Shown: positions 51,069-59,944 of the stretch, piece by piece
Layout of the letters: each line of letters opens with the position of its first letter
Numbering within the stretch: position 1 is the first letter of the stretch
From: an uncultured Acidobacteriota bacterium
Lineage (GTDB): Bacteria; Acidobacteriota; Blastocatellia; Pyrinomonadales; Pyrinomonadaceae
Direction: 5' to 3'
DNA: 64,000 bases
Assembly: GCA_937873515.1 (NCBI GenBank)
Contig: CALMYB010000013.1
Span: forward strand, 124,001-188,000
Position numbers and translations under genes: made by a program
The notes under the pieces: generated by a model
Database searches by the model: none
Seen by the model: the letters and a program-made list of their open reading frames with translations, nothing else
What the model was told of the DNA's origin: nothing

Positions 51069-51156
51069 GCCGGAGTGGCGAAATTGGTATACGCACCAGA
51101 CTCAAAATCTGGCGGGCTTAACGCCCATGTCGGTTCGAGTCCGACCTCCGGCACCA
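51069..51156 (+). tRNA. tRNA-Leu (anticodon CAA)
   Basis: The acceptor stem GCCGGAG (51069-51075) pairs with CTCCGGC (51146-51152). The D arm TGGCGAAATTGGTATACGC, anticodon stem CCAGA/TCTGG with loop CTCAAAA and anticodon CAA at 51103-51105, a class II variable arm GGCGGGCTTAACGCCC, and T arm TCGGTTCGAGTCCGA are all present. Discriminator A and encoded CCA (51154-51156) complete it. Confidence 0.96.
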
Positions 51157-51172
51157 AATTCCTTCAAAAGAG

Positions 51173-52240
51173 CTACACCTCGAACGTTACTTCTGCGTTC
51201 TGTAGAAAGTTCAGATCGTTGCGTGCGACGCGTTCGAGGAGTTTTTCGTCATCGAACATCTTCACAAGGCCATTGACCACAGCAAGACGCGGGTCGTCGG
51301 CGACGGTTACGGCGAGGTTGATGTAATTCCGCATATACGGTTCGATGCCCGTGAGCAGAGCCCCGCCGCCCGCGAGGATAACACCCCGATCATAGATATC
51401 CGCGGCGACCTCCGGGCGGAGTTCCGTTAACGTATCCTTCACGAGCTGGGCCGCTCGGCGGACGATGCCTTCGACAACCGGATAAAGTTCGCCGGTCGTC
51501 ACTTCGACGGCCGCAGGACTGCCGGTCTGGATGTCGCGTCCGCGGACCTCCGTCGTTTGAGAGATGTCATCCGGCAAATAGGTCGAGACAAATGTGGTCT
51601 TCAGCATTTCCGTCGTCTCGACGCCGACCTGAAGGCCGCGATGGCGACGCAGATGTGTGGCGATGCCTTCGGTGATAGAGTTGCTGCCGAACCGTTCCGA
51701 ACTTGAATGAACGACGGAGCCTTTTGCGACCACCGCGATGGTCGTTGTGCCGGCTCCGAAATCGACGATTGCCGAGGCCCGCTTGTCCGTCGGCAAAACG
51801 CCCGCGCCGAAGGCGGCCGCGAGTCCTTCCTCGACCATGTAGACCTTACCGATGCCGGCGTCTTCTGCGGCGTTGTGAAGAGCACGCTGCTCGACCTGCG
51901 TAACGTCCGAGACCATGCTCATTATCGCTGAGATCGAGATATTCGAGCCGCCCGTTTTTGCCTTCTTCACAAAATGGGCGAGCATCTTCTTCGTGCGCTC
52001 AAAGTCGCCGACAACTCCGCCCGTTAGCGGAGCGATGACGGTGATATCACGCCCTTCGCGGCCGCTCATGTCCGCGGCTTCCTGCCCGTAGGCAACGATC
52101 TCTTCGGTCCTTTCGTTGATGGCGACGAGCGAGGGTTCATCAAGAACAACACCGCGGCCTTTGACGGCGATCAGGCTGTTCGCGGTTCCGAGATCGATAG
52201 CCATCGAATCGGTAACGAGCTTTTTTAGTGACGAAAGCAT
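51173..52240 (-). CDS. mreB: Rod shape-determining protein MreB
   Basis: 355 residues. The actin-fold phosphate-binding and MreB blocks are present: MAIDLGTANSLIAVKGRGVVLDEPSLVAIN, VIAPLTGGVVGDFERTKKMLAHFVKKA, VYMVEEGLAAAFGAGV, AIVDFGAGTTTIAVVAKG, and the C-terminal YDRGVILAGGGALLTGIEPYMRNYINLAVTVADDPRLAVVNGLVKMF. MreB filaments guide lateral cell-wall synthesis. The usual mreC/mreD genes do not follow; tRNA-Leu converges on its 3' end 16 bp away. The gene is downstream of an FHA-cyclase gene with an 81-bp gap. Confidence 0.96.
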   Translation of the reverse strand: MLSSLKKLVTDSMAIDLGTANSLIAVKGRGVVLDEPSLVAINERTEEIVAYGQEAADMSGREGRDITVIAPLTGGVVGDFERTKKMLAHFVKKAKTGGSNISISAIMSMVSDVTQVEQRALHNAAEDAGIGKVYMVEEGLAAAFGAGVLPTDKRASAIVDFGAGTTTIAVVAKGSVVHSSSERFGSNSITEGIATHLRRHRGLQVGVETTEMLKTTFVSTYLPDDISQTTEVRGRDIQTGSPAAVEVTTGELYPVVEGIVRRAAQLVKDTLTELRPEVAADIYDRGVILAGGGALLTGIEPYMRNYINLAVTVADDPRLAVVNGLVKMFDDEKLLERVARNDLNFLQNAEVTFEV

Positions 52241-52285
52241 AAAGATACTGCTAAATTTCTTTTAAATTTTGATCCTGGTAGGTCA

Positions 52286-52291
52286 ATTATA
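52286..52291 (-). promoter_or_regulatory. Possible -10 hexamer of mreB
   Basis: TATAAT on the minus strand within the AT-rich 81-bp gap upstream of mreB. No convincing -35 was found, so the promoter is only likely. Confidence 0.35.
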
Positions 52292-52321
52292 ATATCTTTG
52301 GCCGATAGTTAACAGAAAAAT

Positions 52322-54076
52322 TTAGCTCCATCGAAGCTCAAATAATTCAACGGGTTGGACGCGATTTCTTACGACCAACGGTTCCTTGGCAACGACGGGA
52401 AATACGCCGCCGGCCGCAGCCGCTGAGGCTCGGCTTAGGAGTATCTGGCCGCCGACGGCATTGGATTCGAGCCTTGCTGCAAGATTCACAGTGTCGCCGA
52501 TCGCCGTATATTCCGAACGTTTTTCCGAACCGATGTAGCCGACCGTGGCCTCGCCCGTGTGCAGGCCGATGCCGATAGATATAGACGGGAATCCGTCGGC
52601 CTGATTGTCGGCGTTCAGTTGGAGTGTCCGCTTCTGCATCGCTACCGCCGCCTTTACCGCGTTAACGGCATCGACAGGTGTCGCGGTCGGTGCTCCGAAC
52701 AGCGCCATCAATCCGTCGCCGATATACTTGTCCAGCGTTCCGCCGTGGGCAAAGATCACTTCCGACATCGCGGAAAAATAGCGGTTCAGCAGATTGACGA
52801 TCCGTTCCGGTTTCTCGCGTTCTGAAAGTGCGGTGAATCCGCGAATATCCGCAAACAGAACGGTCACCAACTGATTCACGCCGCCGAGTCTGAAGCTTTG
52901 TGGGTCGTTCAAGAGCTGACGCACGACGTATTCCGGCATAAAGCGGCCGTAATTCGCACGCGCGACCTCCTCGCGCGCGAGGCGCTTGTGCGATTTCACG
53001 GTTTCGACCGTCACAGCGGTCTGAGCTGCCACGGCGCTGATCAGTTCGAGATGATCGGGCGAGAAGGCCGCAAAGGGATCGAGTCGGTCGGCGTAAAGCA
53101 CGCCGTGGACATTCGCTTCGGTGATCAGCGGTGCGCAAATGGTCGAACGAACGCCCTGCGACACGATCGACTCGGCGCCGCGAAACATCTCATCCGTTCG
53201 CGCATCCTGCGAGAGCAGCGCCACCTTCTCGTGCATCACCTTGTTCGTGATCGTTCGGCTTACGGGCAGCTTATCGCTCGATTGGGCGACCGACGTATCG
53301 CGCACCTTTGCGCCGACCTGAACGAGGCTGTATTCGAGGATCTTGCCGTCGGGCGTCTCGTCCGCTAGCAAAGCGACCACACGATCCGCGGGCGTTCCGC
53401 GAAAGATCAGTTCGGTCGCCTTGTCAAAGATCTCTTCGAGGTCGAAGACGCGCCCGAGCGTCTTGCTCATTTCGTAGAGCAGTTCGAGGTTGCGTGCCTT
53501 TCGGCGAAGAGCCTTTATCTCTTCGGCGGTCGCCGGCGTGGTCTCGACAGAAAGGTGCGATTGCCTGCCGATGATCTCGCGTGCTGAGATCTCCATCATC
53601 GTGTGGCCGAGCGGAGCATCTTCATAACGGATCCCGACCGGCGCGGGAACGGCCTGCGTCGCATCCGAGGCGAACGCGGCCGGCGTCGGCTGAGCCGAAA
53701 AGTGCTGCGATGGCTGAGGCACCGAGGTCGGCAGCTCGCTCGACGGCGCCTTTCGTTCTAGACCAACAAAGCGAAAACGCAGCTTTGATTCACCGATCGT
53801 TATCTCGTCTCCGTCGGCAAGTTGAGTTTCGACGGCGGCGGCTCCGTTCACAAAAACATGATTCACGCTGCGGATAAGACGGCCGTCCTCGATGTAACCG
53901 TCTATAAGCCGATAACCCGTCTCAGAGTCGATATACGCATGCCGACGCGACACGCGCCTATCGTTAAGGACAATGTCGTTCTCTTTTGCTCGGCCAATCG
54001 TGAATTGGCGCTTTGGCACGATGCCGTACTCGAATTCACGGCCGTTCGGTTCAGTAATGGTAAGTATTGCGTTCAA
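52322..54076 (-). CDS. FHA-GAF-class III adenylate/guanylate cyclase
   Basis: About 584 residues if it starts at the TTG 54076 (MNAILTITEPNGREF), the only start codon near the FHA domain; the frame stays open much further upstream, but that would run antisense through the cysteine desulfurase. Order: FHA domain (about 12-110, FTIGRAKENDIVLNDRRVSRRHAYI), a Pro/Ala-rich linker, GAF domain (about 190-350), then a class III cyclase catalytic domain (about 395-560) with VTVLFADIRGFTALSE (metal Asp), HGGTLDKYIGDGLMALFGAP (second metal Asp), and YTAIGDTVNLAARLES. It makes cAMP most likely, from the Lys-bearing substrate loop. FHA binding of phosphothreonine suggests control by a Ser/Thr kinase. It sits upstream of mreB. 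Confidence 0.88.
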   Translation of the reverse strand: MNAILTITEPNGREFEYGIVPKRQFTIGRAKENDIVLNDRRVSRRHAYIDSETGYRLIDGYIEDGRLIRSVNHVFVNGAAAVETQLADGDEITIGESKLRFRFVGLERKAPSSELPTSVPQPSQHFSAQPTPAAFASDATQAVPAPVGIRYEDAPLGHTMMEISAREIIGRQSHLSVETTPATAEEIKALRRKARNLELLYEMSKTLGRVFDLEEIFDKATELIFRGTPADRVVALLADETPDGKILEYSLVQVGAKVRDTSVAQSSDKLPVSRTITNKVMHEKVALLSQDARTDEMFRGAESIVSQGVRSTICAPLITEANVHGVLYADRLDPFAAFSPDHLELISAVAAQTAVTVETVKSHKRLAREEVARANYGRFMPEYVVRQLLNDPQSFRLGGVNQLVTVLFADIRGFTALSEREKPERIVNLLNRYFSAMSEVIFAHGGTLDKYIGDGLMALFGAPTATPVDAVNAVKAAVAMQKRTLQLNADNQADGFPSISIGIGLHTGEATVGYIGSEKRSEYTAIGDTVNLAARLESNAVGGQILLSRASAAAAGGVFPVVAKEPLVVRNRVQPVELFELRWS

Positions 54077-54154
54077 GGCGTTTGATGATTGTAAACCTAT
54101 AGGCCCGAATGATAAATTGAGAGTTCGCTCCCCTCCGATCCGTACCTGCTCAAT

Positions 54155-55309
54155 ATGATATATCTCGATTATAACGCAACGACGCCCGTTGACCCCGAAG
54201 TTTTGGCGGCAATGCTGCCATTTTTGAGCGAAGAATTCGCCAACTCGACCTCGGCGCACTCCGCAGGGCAGCGTGCGGCGGCCGCGATCGAGGATGCTCG
54301 TGAATCTGTCGCGGCGTTCCTGGGTGCGGATTCGCCGAGTGAGATCGTGTTCACGTCCGGCGGCACCGAGGGGAATAATTGGTCGATCCTCGGCACTCTC
54401 GCGAGGTCGGGCGGCAAGCGCCACATCATCACGACGCCGGTCGAGCATGCGAATGTCGCTCGGTTGTGCGCAAACCTTGAGGCCGAAGGCAAGGTCAGCA
54501 TCTCGCGGCTAAATGTCGATGCGAAAGGTGCCATAGATCTCGACGAACTTCGAACGATCCTCACGCCCGAAACCGCCTTGGTTTCGATGATGCTCGCGAA
54601 CAACGAGACGGGCGTTATCTTTCCTGTGGTCGAAGCGGCACACATCGTGAAGGAGAACAGCGACGCTGTCTTTCACACGGATGCCGTGAACGCGATCGGT
54701 AAACTGCCGTTTTCGCTAAAGGGCTCAGCGATCGATCTTCTCTCAATTTCCGCCCACAAATTTTACGGGCCGAAGGGCATCGGGGCACTTTTCATCCGCG
54801 AAGGCGTAAAGCTTCCTCCATCGATGATCGGCGGCGGCCAGGAGATGGGGCGTCGTGCGGGAACACCTCCGACGCATCAGATCGTCGGGCTCGGTGTTGC
54901 GACGGAGATAGCACGCGGCCTCGATGGACTCGAACGCACCGCCGAGCTTCGCGACCGTCTTGAGAATGCCATCCTCGAGCTGCCTTCGACATGCGTGAAT
55001 GGCTCGCGTGATCCCGGACGGCGCGTGCCGAACACAACGAACATCTCCTTCGAACATACGAACGGCGAGATGATCATGCACCGGCTCGACGAGTTGGGCA
55101 CATACGTCTCGACCGGCTCGGCCTGCCACACGAAGGGCCAGGCCGCAAGCTCCGTATTGGAGGCTATGCAAGTTCCGTTCTCCTACGCAATGGGATCGAT
55201 CAGATTCTCCATCGGCCGACACACGACCGACGAAGACATCGACACCGTCATCGGCCAGGTCAAAGACGTCGTCAATTCCCTCCGATCCCGCGCGGCCGTT
55301 ACTGCGTAA
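54155..55309 (+). CDS. Cysteine desulfurase (NifS/IscS family)
   Basis: 384 residues, fold-type I PLP enzyme. It begins MIYLDYNATTPVDPEVLAAMLPFL. PLP Lys202 is in SISAHKFYGPKGIGALF, and the persulfide Cys324 is in STGSACHTKGQAASSVL, a short loop as in class I NifS/IscS enzymes. It moves sulfur from cysteine to Fe-S assembly or tRNA thiolation. No iscU, iscR or mnmA lies nearby. The gene is divergent from the cyclase and its 3' end faces a 1.3-kb repeat island. Confidence 0.95.
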   Translation: MIYLDYNATTPVDPEVLAAMLPFLSEEFANSTSAHSAGQRAAAAIEDARESVAAFLGADSPSEIVFTSGGTEGNNWSILGTLARSGGKRHIITTPVEHANVARLCANLEAEGKVSISRLNVDAKGAIDLDELRTILTPETALVSMMLANNETGVIFPVVEAAHIVKENSDAVFHTDAVNAIGKLPFSLKGSAIDLLSISAHKFYGPKGIGALFIREGVKLPPSMIGGGQEMGRRAGTPPTHQIVGLGVATEIARGLDGLERTAELRDRLENAILELPSTCVNGSRDPGRRVPNTTNISFEHTNGEMIMHRLDELGTYVSTGSACHTKGQAASSVLEAMQVPFSYAMGSIRFSIGRHTTDEDIDTVIGQVKDVVNSLRSRAAVTA

Positions 55310-55318
55310 CGAGACTCG

Positions 55319-55462
55319 GTCAGAACCGCCTCCGCCGAAGCGGCGGACGCCCCCCGTCCGCATCATGTCAGAACCGGGCGGTCACGATGTGTTCGTGGCG
55401 GAAGCCCGCACGCGAGTAAGAGCACTCTTGTCAGAACCGCCAGCGTAAGCCGCTCGGTCAGT
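55319..55462. repeat. Three REP-like CAGAACCGCC palindromes
   Basis: Copies start at 55319 (GTCAGAACCGCCTCCGCCG, with TCCGCC/GGCGGA hairpin), 55366 (TGTCAGAACCGGGCGGTCA) and 55430 (GTCAGAACCGCCAGCG to CGGTCAG). A fourth copy is at 23391-23421. Confidence 0.7.
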
Positions 55463-55550
55463 TCTGCAGAAAGTCAAAAGTAAAAGGTCAAAAGGCAAAC
55501 CCTAGCGGAGCTCCAGTATCCATATTGCTGGCGGTTGCTACAAACATTTC

Positions 55551-55564
55551 GCTCCTAACGGAGC
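55551..55564. repeat. Palindrome GCTCCTAACGGAGC
   Basis: A short perfect-arm palindrome recurring at 55990-56003. GGCTCCGTAGGAGCC (55829-55843) and GTCCCCTACGGGGAC (56076-56090) are of the same type. Confidence 0.6.
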
Positions 55565-55598
55565 TATGAACCCCCGCCTTGTCCAACCCAACAAGCTC

Positions 55599-55774
55599 TG
55601 GGACAGCCTTGGGACAGCTCTGGGACAAACAAGTCTATTGATGTCAACAGTTACGGCTTTTGTCCCAGAAAAATCAAAAAAAATATTCTTTCGTCCCGAG
55701 AACCGATCGTTCTCAAAGAACAATATACGCCACGTGTGTTGCGTATCCTGCTATGAGTATAGCACATCTGTCAA
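55599..55774 (-). repeat. Dispersed TGGGACA/hairpin element, copy B
   Basis: TGGGACA at 55599, 55610 and 55621 (exactly 11 bp apart) and an inverted TGTCCCA at 55661. A8 run at 55676-55683, a second hairpin GAGAAC/GTTCTC (55698-55714), a hairpin ATACGC/GCGTAT (55725-55746), AGTATA (55756-55761) and TGTCAA (55769-55774). On the minus strand it reads TTGACA, 7 bp, extended -10 TGCTATACT, hairpins, T8. It matches copy A at 23496-23664 in order and spacing. Confidence 0.7.
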
Positions 55775-55879
55775 GGATCGGTTCACGCCGGATCGCCGTA
55801 TTGAGCGTAATGTAGATGCGGCTGTCTTGGCTCCGTAGGAGCCGAATGTTTGTAGGACGCGATCATCCGCAGCCATTTC

Positions 55880-55979
55880 GGAGGCAGCTTGCTGCCGACA
55901 ATGGATTCGCATAGCCACGTCGTTTACGGCGTGGTTTAGGACGGAAAATGAATTCCCGGGAGGCGGCTTGCCGCCGACA
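55880..55979. repeat. Direct copies of GGAGGCGGCTTGCCGCCGAC
   Basis: GGAGGCAGCTTGCTGCCGAC at 55880-55899 and GGAGGCGGCTTGCCGCCGAC at 55959-55978; the changed bases keep the internal palindrome. An inverted copy lies at 56344-56363. The second copy is nested inside a larger hairpin (AATTCCCGG near 55951 with CCGGGATT near 56006). Confidence 0.65.
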
Positions 55980-56029
55980 TGTCTTTGTCGCTCCTAACGG
56001 AGCTCCGGGATTCATTTTGCGACCTCTTT

Positions 56030-56090
56030 CCCAGGGTTGCGGCCGCGACGGCCTTACCCTGGGCTATATTCTCCCGTCCCCTACGGGGAC
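56030..56090. repeat. CCCAGGGT hairpin repeat with following GTCCCCTACGGGGAC palindrome
   Basis: CCCAGGGT (56030-56037) pairs with ACCCTGGG (56056-56063). It is followed by CTATATTCTCCC and the palindrome GTCCCCTACGGGGAC (56076-56090). The wording resembles an intergenic repeat I recall from several phyla; in this window there is one copy. Confidence 0.5.
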
Positions 56091-56559
56091 TAAATCAGGT
56101 GCACGCCTCAAGGACCGTCGATGCAGCCGGAATGCACGGATCGAAGGCTTTATCTGAAATCTCAGATTTGAAATTTGAAATTTGAAATCGAAAGCCTTTG
56201 CGGACTTTGGCGGGTTTCGCATCGCGTACTTTGCGTTTCCAACCCGAAATCTAAACGCAAAGAACGAAAAGGCGACGCAAAGGACGCGAAGGTTTGGATG
56301 CGGCGACCGAGGCGGAAACACGACCGGTAGGGAGTGTGTCCTTGTCGGCGGCAAGCCGCCTCCGGCGAGCCGCAAGAACGGCCGATCGGTCCAAGAAGTC
56401 GCCAATCGGAGGCCTATCTAAAATCGCAAATCTGAAATTTCAGATTCTAGACATGAATCCCAGACCTGAAACCTTACCTTACATTGTCAAAGAACAAACG
56501 GCCGTCTCGGCCATGTTGTCATCATAGCGAAACGATGCGCCTGTTTGAAGCACATGTAT

Positions 56560-56594
56560 CAAACCGCACAAAACGTATCAAAGTGCACAAAATG
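56560..56594. repeat. GCACAAA-type dispersed repeat, intergenic copy
   Basis: CAAACCGCACAAA, 7 bases, AAA, two bases, GCACAAAATG. It matches 27915-27949 in the FGGY kinase gene at 29 of 35 positions. It lies 36 bp beyond the 3' end of the sigma-54 regulator gene. Confidence 0.6.
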
Positions 56595-56629
56595 CACGAT
56601 TCGCACGGTTTGCACGTCGGCGTTCTGGA

Positions 56630-59600
56630 TCAGGCGGCTTTTTCGATGCCGTACCGGGCAAGTTTTAGGTAGAGACCGCGTCGCGTGAGGCCGAGTTCGA
56701 CGGCGACGCGCGAGATGTTCCAATTATTTCGGGCGAGGGCATCGCGGATCAGCGACATTTCGAGGTCCGAGACCGCATCTTCGAGCGTCGTTCCGGGTTC
56801 GAGGTTCGCAAATGGGGCGATCGTTGAATTGTAGGACGCGATGGGCCGCGGGCCTTGCAGCTTGCCGCCGACGGGCATTAACGGCCGCGCAGAACGTTTT
56901 AGGCTGGGCGAAAGATGTTCCGGCGTGATCGTCTCGTTGGACTCGGCCCGCGCAACGATCCTTTGAACCTCGTTGCAAAGTTCGCGGACGTTGCCTTCCC
57001 AATCCGAGACCATCAGCATATCGATCGCCTGCGGCGTGAAGGTAATGCCGGACTTGTTGAAACGCTCGGAATATTTCGTTACGTGATAATTTACGATCGA
57101 CGGGATCTCCGCCCGGCGATCGCGAAGCGGCGGAATGCGGAGGCGTATCACATTCAGGCGAAAATACAGGTCCTCGCGAAATGTGCCGTCCGCGACCTTC
57201 TGTTCGAGCGGCATATTCGTCGCCGCGATGATCCGTACATCGACCTTGATGGGCTTCTTTTCACCGAGCGGCTGCACCTCGCCTTCCTGAAGAAAGCGCA
57301 AAAGTTTCGGCTGAACGTCGAGCGGCAGGTCGCCGATCTCGTCCAGGAAGAGCGTGCCGTGGTCGGCGGATCTGATCACGCCCGGCGAATCGTTCATCGC
57401 GCCGGTGAACGCGCCCTTTTTATAGCCAAAGAGCATTCCCTCCGCAAGATCTTTTGGAAGCGTGGTGCAGTTGAACGGCACAAAATCCTGATCCTTGCGA
57501 TTCGAGAGCGCGTGGATCGCTTTTGAGACAAGCTCTTTGCCCGTTCCGGATTCGCCGGTCACGAGGACCGTCACGTCCGAATTTCGGATCCGGTAGATCT
57601 CCTCGACCAGCGTCGTCATCCCGGGCGATGAATGAATAAAACCCGGCATAAGATCATTTGACGTGTACACGCCCGCAGGCTGATCGTGCGGCTGTGAGCT
57701 GTCGCGTTCACGAAGCGCGATGACGTCGATCCCAAGCTCAGTAACGCTGAACAGGGGTTTGAGCGACGAGCCGTCCGCTAAAGAAGCTCCAGATCGCGGG
57801 CTCAGCAAAACGTAGGCGGGGCGACCTGCCGTCGGTCTTAGCTCGATCACCTCAACATCCTTGCTTTGCATAAACGATCGGAGTTCGCTGCGACGAACCG
57901 CAGCATCGAGTTTTCCGACAAGTTCGAAGCTTTCATTGGTCGAGTAGCCGTGCGTAATGAATGGAGCCAGCGTTTTTGTGTCGCTGAATTCCGCAACAGC
58001 TATCTTTTCCGCGTTGCTTTCCTGTTGAAGCACGGCGACGAGTTCGCGGAACAAAAGCTCTCTCGAGGCTGTCGCTTCTGCAAGCCGAACCGTTAGCAGC
58101 TGTGATATTACCGCGTTCTTACGCCGTTCGCCCTTCGGCCTAGCGGGAAGCGATCTTGAAGCGGCATCAAGCTTATGGCCCAGTTCGGCCGCGGATCGAA
58201 GCTCCTTTTCCAGCCCAAGCTGCTTATACGCCTCACTGGCTGCGGCAAGGTGACGCCGTGCCCGCACAAAGTTGTCGCTCCCGAGATTTTCCGCCAGGAG
58301 CATGTGCATCTTCGCTTGATGGAACGGATCCAATCCCGCCTCGAAGGTCGTCAATGCGCGGCTGAAGTAATGGATGGCGATCTCGCGCTCGTCATTTGCA
58401 AGGGCTATGCAGCCGCGAATGCGTTGAATGTTGCCAAGCACGAAGTAATCCGATCTCGGCTCGTTGGCCTCGATCTCGCGCAAGGCGTTCTCGCTCTCTT
58501 CTGTATCGCCTTCGAGCAGCAGGGCTTCGGCGAGAACGATGCCGGCCATGTTGGCATAGTGGCGGTCGCCTGCTTCGTGTGCCTGCTCTATGGTCGCCTC
58601 TGCCGTGGTGATCGCGGCCGCGGTGTCGCCTTTCAGCAGATGACATCGCGCGATATTGCGCAAAGCCTGAAGCTTGTACCACCGGTTGTTCCTTTTTTCA
58701 GCGATCTCGACGGCTTTCTGCAAATGCTCTTCTGCTTCATCGATCTCTCCACGAAGAATGTAGAGCTCGGCCAGCGAATCATAGATCCCGGCGACGTGAC
58801 TGTAATTTTCCCGCAGCCCAAGTTCGAGAGCCCGGCGGATCATTTCCTCCGCACGCTGCCATTGCCCAAGCAGCGTCAAATTGATGCCGAGATTGTTATA
58901 GGCGATGAGCATATTGAGGGCATGCTCGGTCTGGTCAAAATACTCGATGGATTTTTCGAGACACGCGATGCCGTCGTTCGGTTTGCGCAGGAACCAATAT
59001 GCTCCCGACATATCCGTATAGAATTTGCCGAGCATGAACGGCGCGGAATTTGATCCGATGATCTTGATCCCGAGTTGGAAATTCTCAATCGCCTTTTCGC
59101 TGTTGCCTTCCTGGTTATGAATATTCGCGATCTCGCGGTACGACTCCGCCATCCCAAGCCAGTTGCCGGTCGAGCGGTAATGATCGAGAGCTTTCTCGGC
59201 AAAATCGCGGCTGATCGGGAATTCGTTGAGTTTCCGATAAACGCGGGAAAGTGCGATATCGATGGTACCGAGAAGATGCGTGTGAGAATCGGCCCTTGCC
59301 TTCTCCAACACCTCCTTCAGAAGCGTGACCGCCTTCGGGTATTCGCCGCGATTGCTGAACGAGATCGCAAGCTGCGTGACCACCCGGACCTGTGATTCGC
59401 TAGAGAGATTTGCGAGGTTTTGAATATCATCGTAAGGCCGCACAGCCTCAAGAGATTCCTTGTATTTGCCGACGGTCTCGAGCGTAAACGCGAGCAGACG
59501 CAGAAGATTTGCATACACGTCGGGTGTAAATCGGTATGCGGGCGACGTCCTGCGAATCAAGGCTTCTGCTTCGGAAGACCGTCCGTCCCGCAGATGCCGG

Positions 59601-59734
59601 CCGATCGAAGAGAATAGCCCGTCGATCGCCTTCTTACGGGCGACAGGCGCGTTCTTGCGTCCGATCATTTCGCCCGTCAAGGAAACGGCCGTCAATTCCG
59701 GCGTTGAGCCGGCCTCGGTCTTTGCTTTCTTCAT
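56630..59734 (-). CDS. Large TPR/GAF-like sensor sigma-54 activator
   Basis: 1034 residues. The N-terminal half (about 40-540) is a long tetratricopeptide array with units such as ANIHNQEGNSEKAIENFQLGI, AYNNLGINLTLLGQWQRAEEMI, and LAELYILRGEIDEAEEHLQKAVEIAEKRNNRWY. A GAF-like or unassigned region (about 545-680) follows. The AAA+ domain (about 700-920) has VTGESGTGKELVSKAIHAL, FGYKKGAFTGAMNDSPG with intact GAFTGA, GTLFLDEIGDLPLDVQPKLLRFLQEGEV and FREDLYFRLNVIRLRIPPLRDR. A Fis-type helix-turn-helix (NISRVAVELGLTRRGLYLKLARYGIEKA) ends it. The TPR input resembles MalT/STAND-like sensors rather than the usual receiver domain. It has no adjacent kinase and is divergent from clpS. Confidence 0.9.
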   Translation of the reverse strand: MKKAKTEAGSTPELTAVSLTGEMIGRKNAPVARKKAIDGLFSSIGRHLRDGRSSEAEALIRRTSPAYRFTPDVYANLLRLLAFTLETVGKYKESLEAVRPYDDIQNLANLSSESQVRVVTQLAISFSNRGEYPKAVTLLKEVLEKARADSHTHLLGTIDIALSRVYRKLNEFPISRDFAEKALDHYRSTGNWLGMAESYREIANIHNQEGNSEKAIENFQLGIKIIGSNSAPFMLGKFYTDMSGAYWFLRKPNDGIACLEKSIEYFDQTEHALNMLIAYNNLGINLTLLGQWQRAEEMIRRALELGLRENYSHVAGIYDSLAELYILRGEIDEAEEHLQKAVEIAEKRNNRWYKLQALRNIARCHLLKGDTAAAITTAEATIEQAHEAGDRHYANMAGIVLAEALLLEGDTEESENALREIEANEPRSDYFVLGNIQRIRGCIALANDEREIAIHYFSRALTTFEAGLDPFHQAKMHMLLAENLGSDNFVRARRHLAAASEAYKQLGLEKELRSAAELGHKLDAASRSLPARPKGERRKNAVISQLLTVRLAEATASRELLFRELVAVLQQESNAEKIAVAEFSDTKTLAPFITHGYSTNESFELVGKLDAAVRRSELRSFMQSKDVEVIELRPTAGRPAYVLLSPRSGASLADGSSLKPLFSVTELGIDVIALRERDSSQPHDQPAGVYTSNDLMPGFIHSSPGMTTLVEEIYRIRNSDVTVLVTGESGTGKELVSKAIHALSNRKDQDFVPFNCTTLPKDLAEGMLFGYKKGAFTGAMNDSPGVIRSADHGTLFLDEIGDLPLDVQPKLLRFLQEGEVQPLGEKKPIKVDVRIIAATNMPLEQKVADGTFREDLYFRLNVIRLRIPPLRDRRAEIPSIVNYHVTKYSERFNKSGITFTPQAIDMLMVSDWEGNVRELCNEVQRIVARAESNETITPEHLSPSLKRSARPLMPVGGKLQGPRPIASYNSTIAPFANLEPGTTLEDAVSDLEMSLIRDALARNNWNISRVAVELGLTRRGLYLKLARYGIEKAA

Positions 59735-59944
59735 TGTCGGATTCTCGTCGGGGACAACGAAACTGGGCCGAAATTACGGCCAAATGCAAAATAGTGAATA
59801 CTTAGTAAACAACAGCGCATTTGAAATCTAACAAATAATGTCCGCGTCGTCCACTACTTTTGTTATCGCAAATGCAGAAGAAAAGCGGATATGGCCGCTA
59901 TTATCCTTACCGACAGGGCCGGCATTTGTGGTTAAATCCAAGCT

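Larger units (their letters stand above)
55310..56629. other. Repeat island between convergent genes (no credible CDS)
   Basis: About 1.3 kb between the 3' ends of the cysteine desulfurase and the TPR/sigma-54 regulator. Small open frames here are low-complexity products of palindromes. From left to right: CAGAACCGCC palindromes; GCTCCTAACGGAGC; the TGGGACA/hairpin element; GGCTCCGTAGGAGCC; TGTTTGTAGGACGC; two direct copies and one inverted copy of GGAGGCGGCTTGCCGCCGAC; a CCCAGGGT/ACCCTGGG hairpin; GTCCCCTACGGGGAC; oppositely oriented GAAATTTGAAA-type runs near 56155 and 56430; a GACGCAAAGG run; and a GCACAAA repeat at 56560. Confidence 0.8.

Noticed and set aside
52322..54448. Full 708-codon frame of the cyclase gene
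   Set aside because: The N-terminal 124 codons run antisense into the cysteine desulfurase gene and lack conserved sequence; the FHA domain starts after 54076.
55948..56157. 69-codon frame in the repeat island
   Set aside because: The translation is made from palindromic repeats and has no credible start signal.
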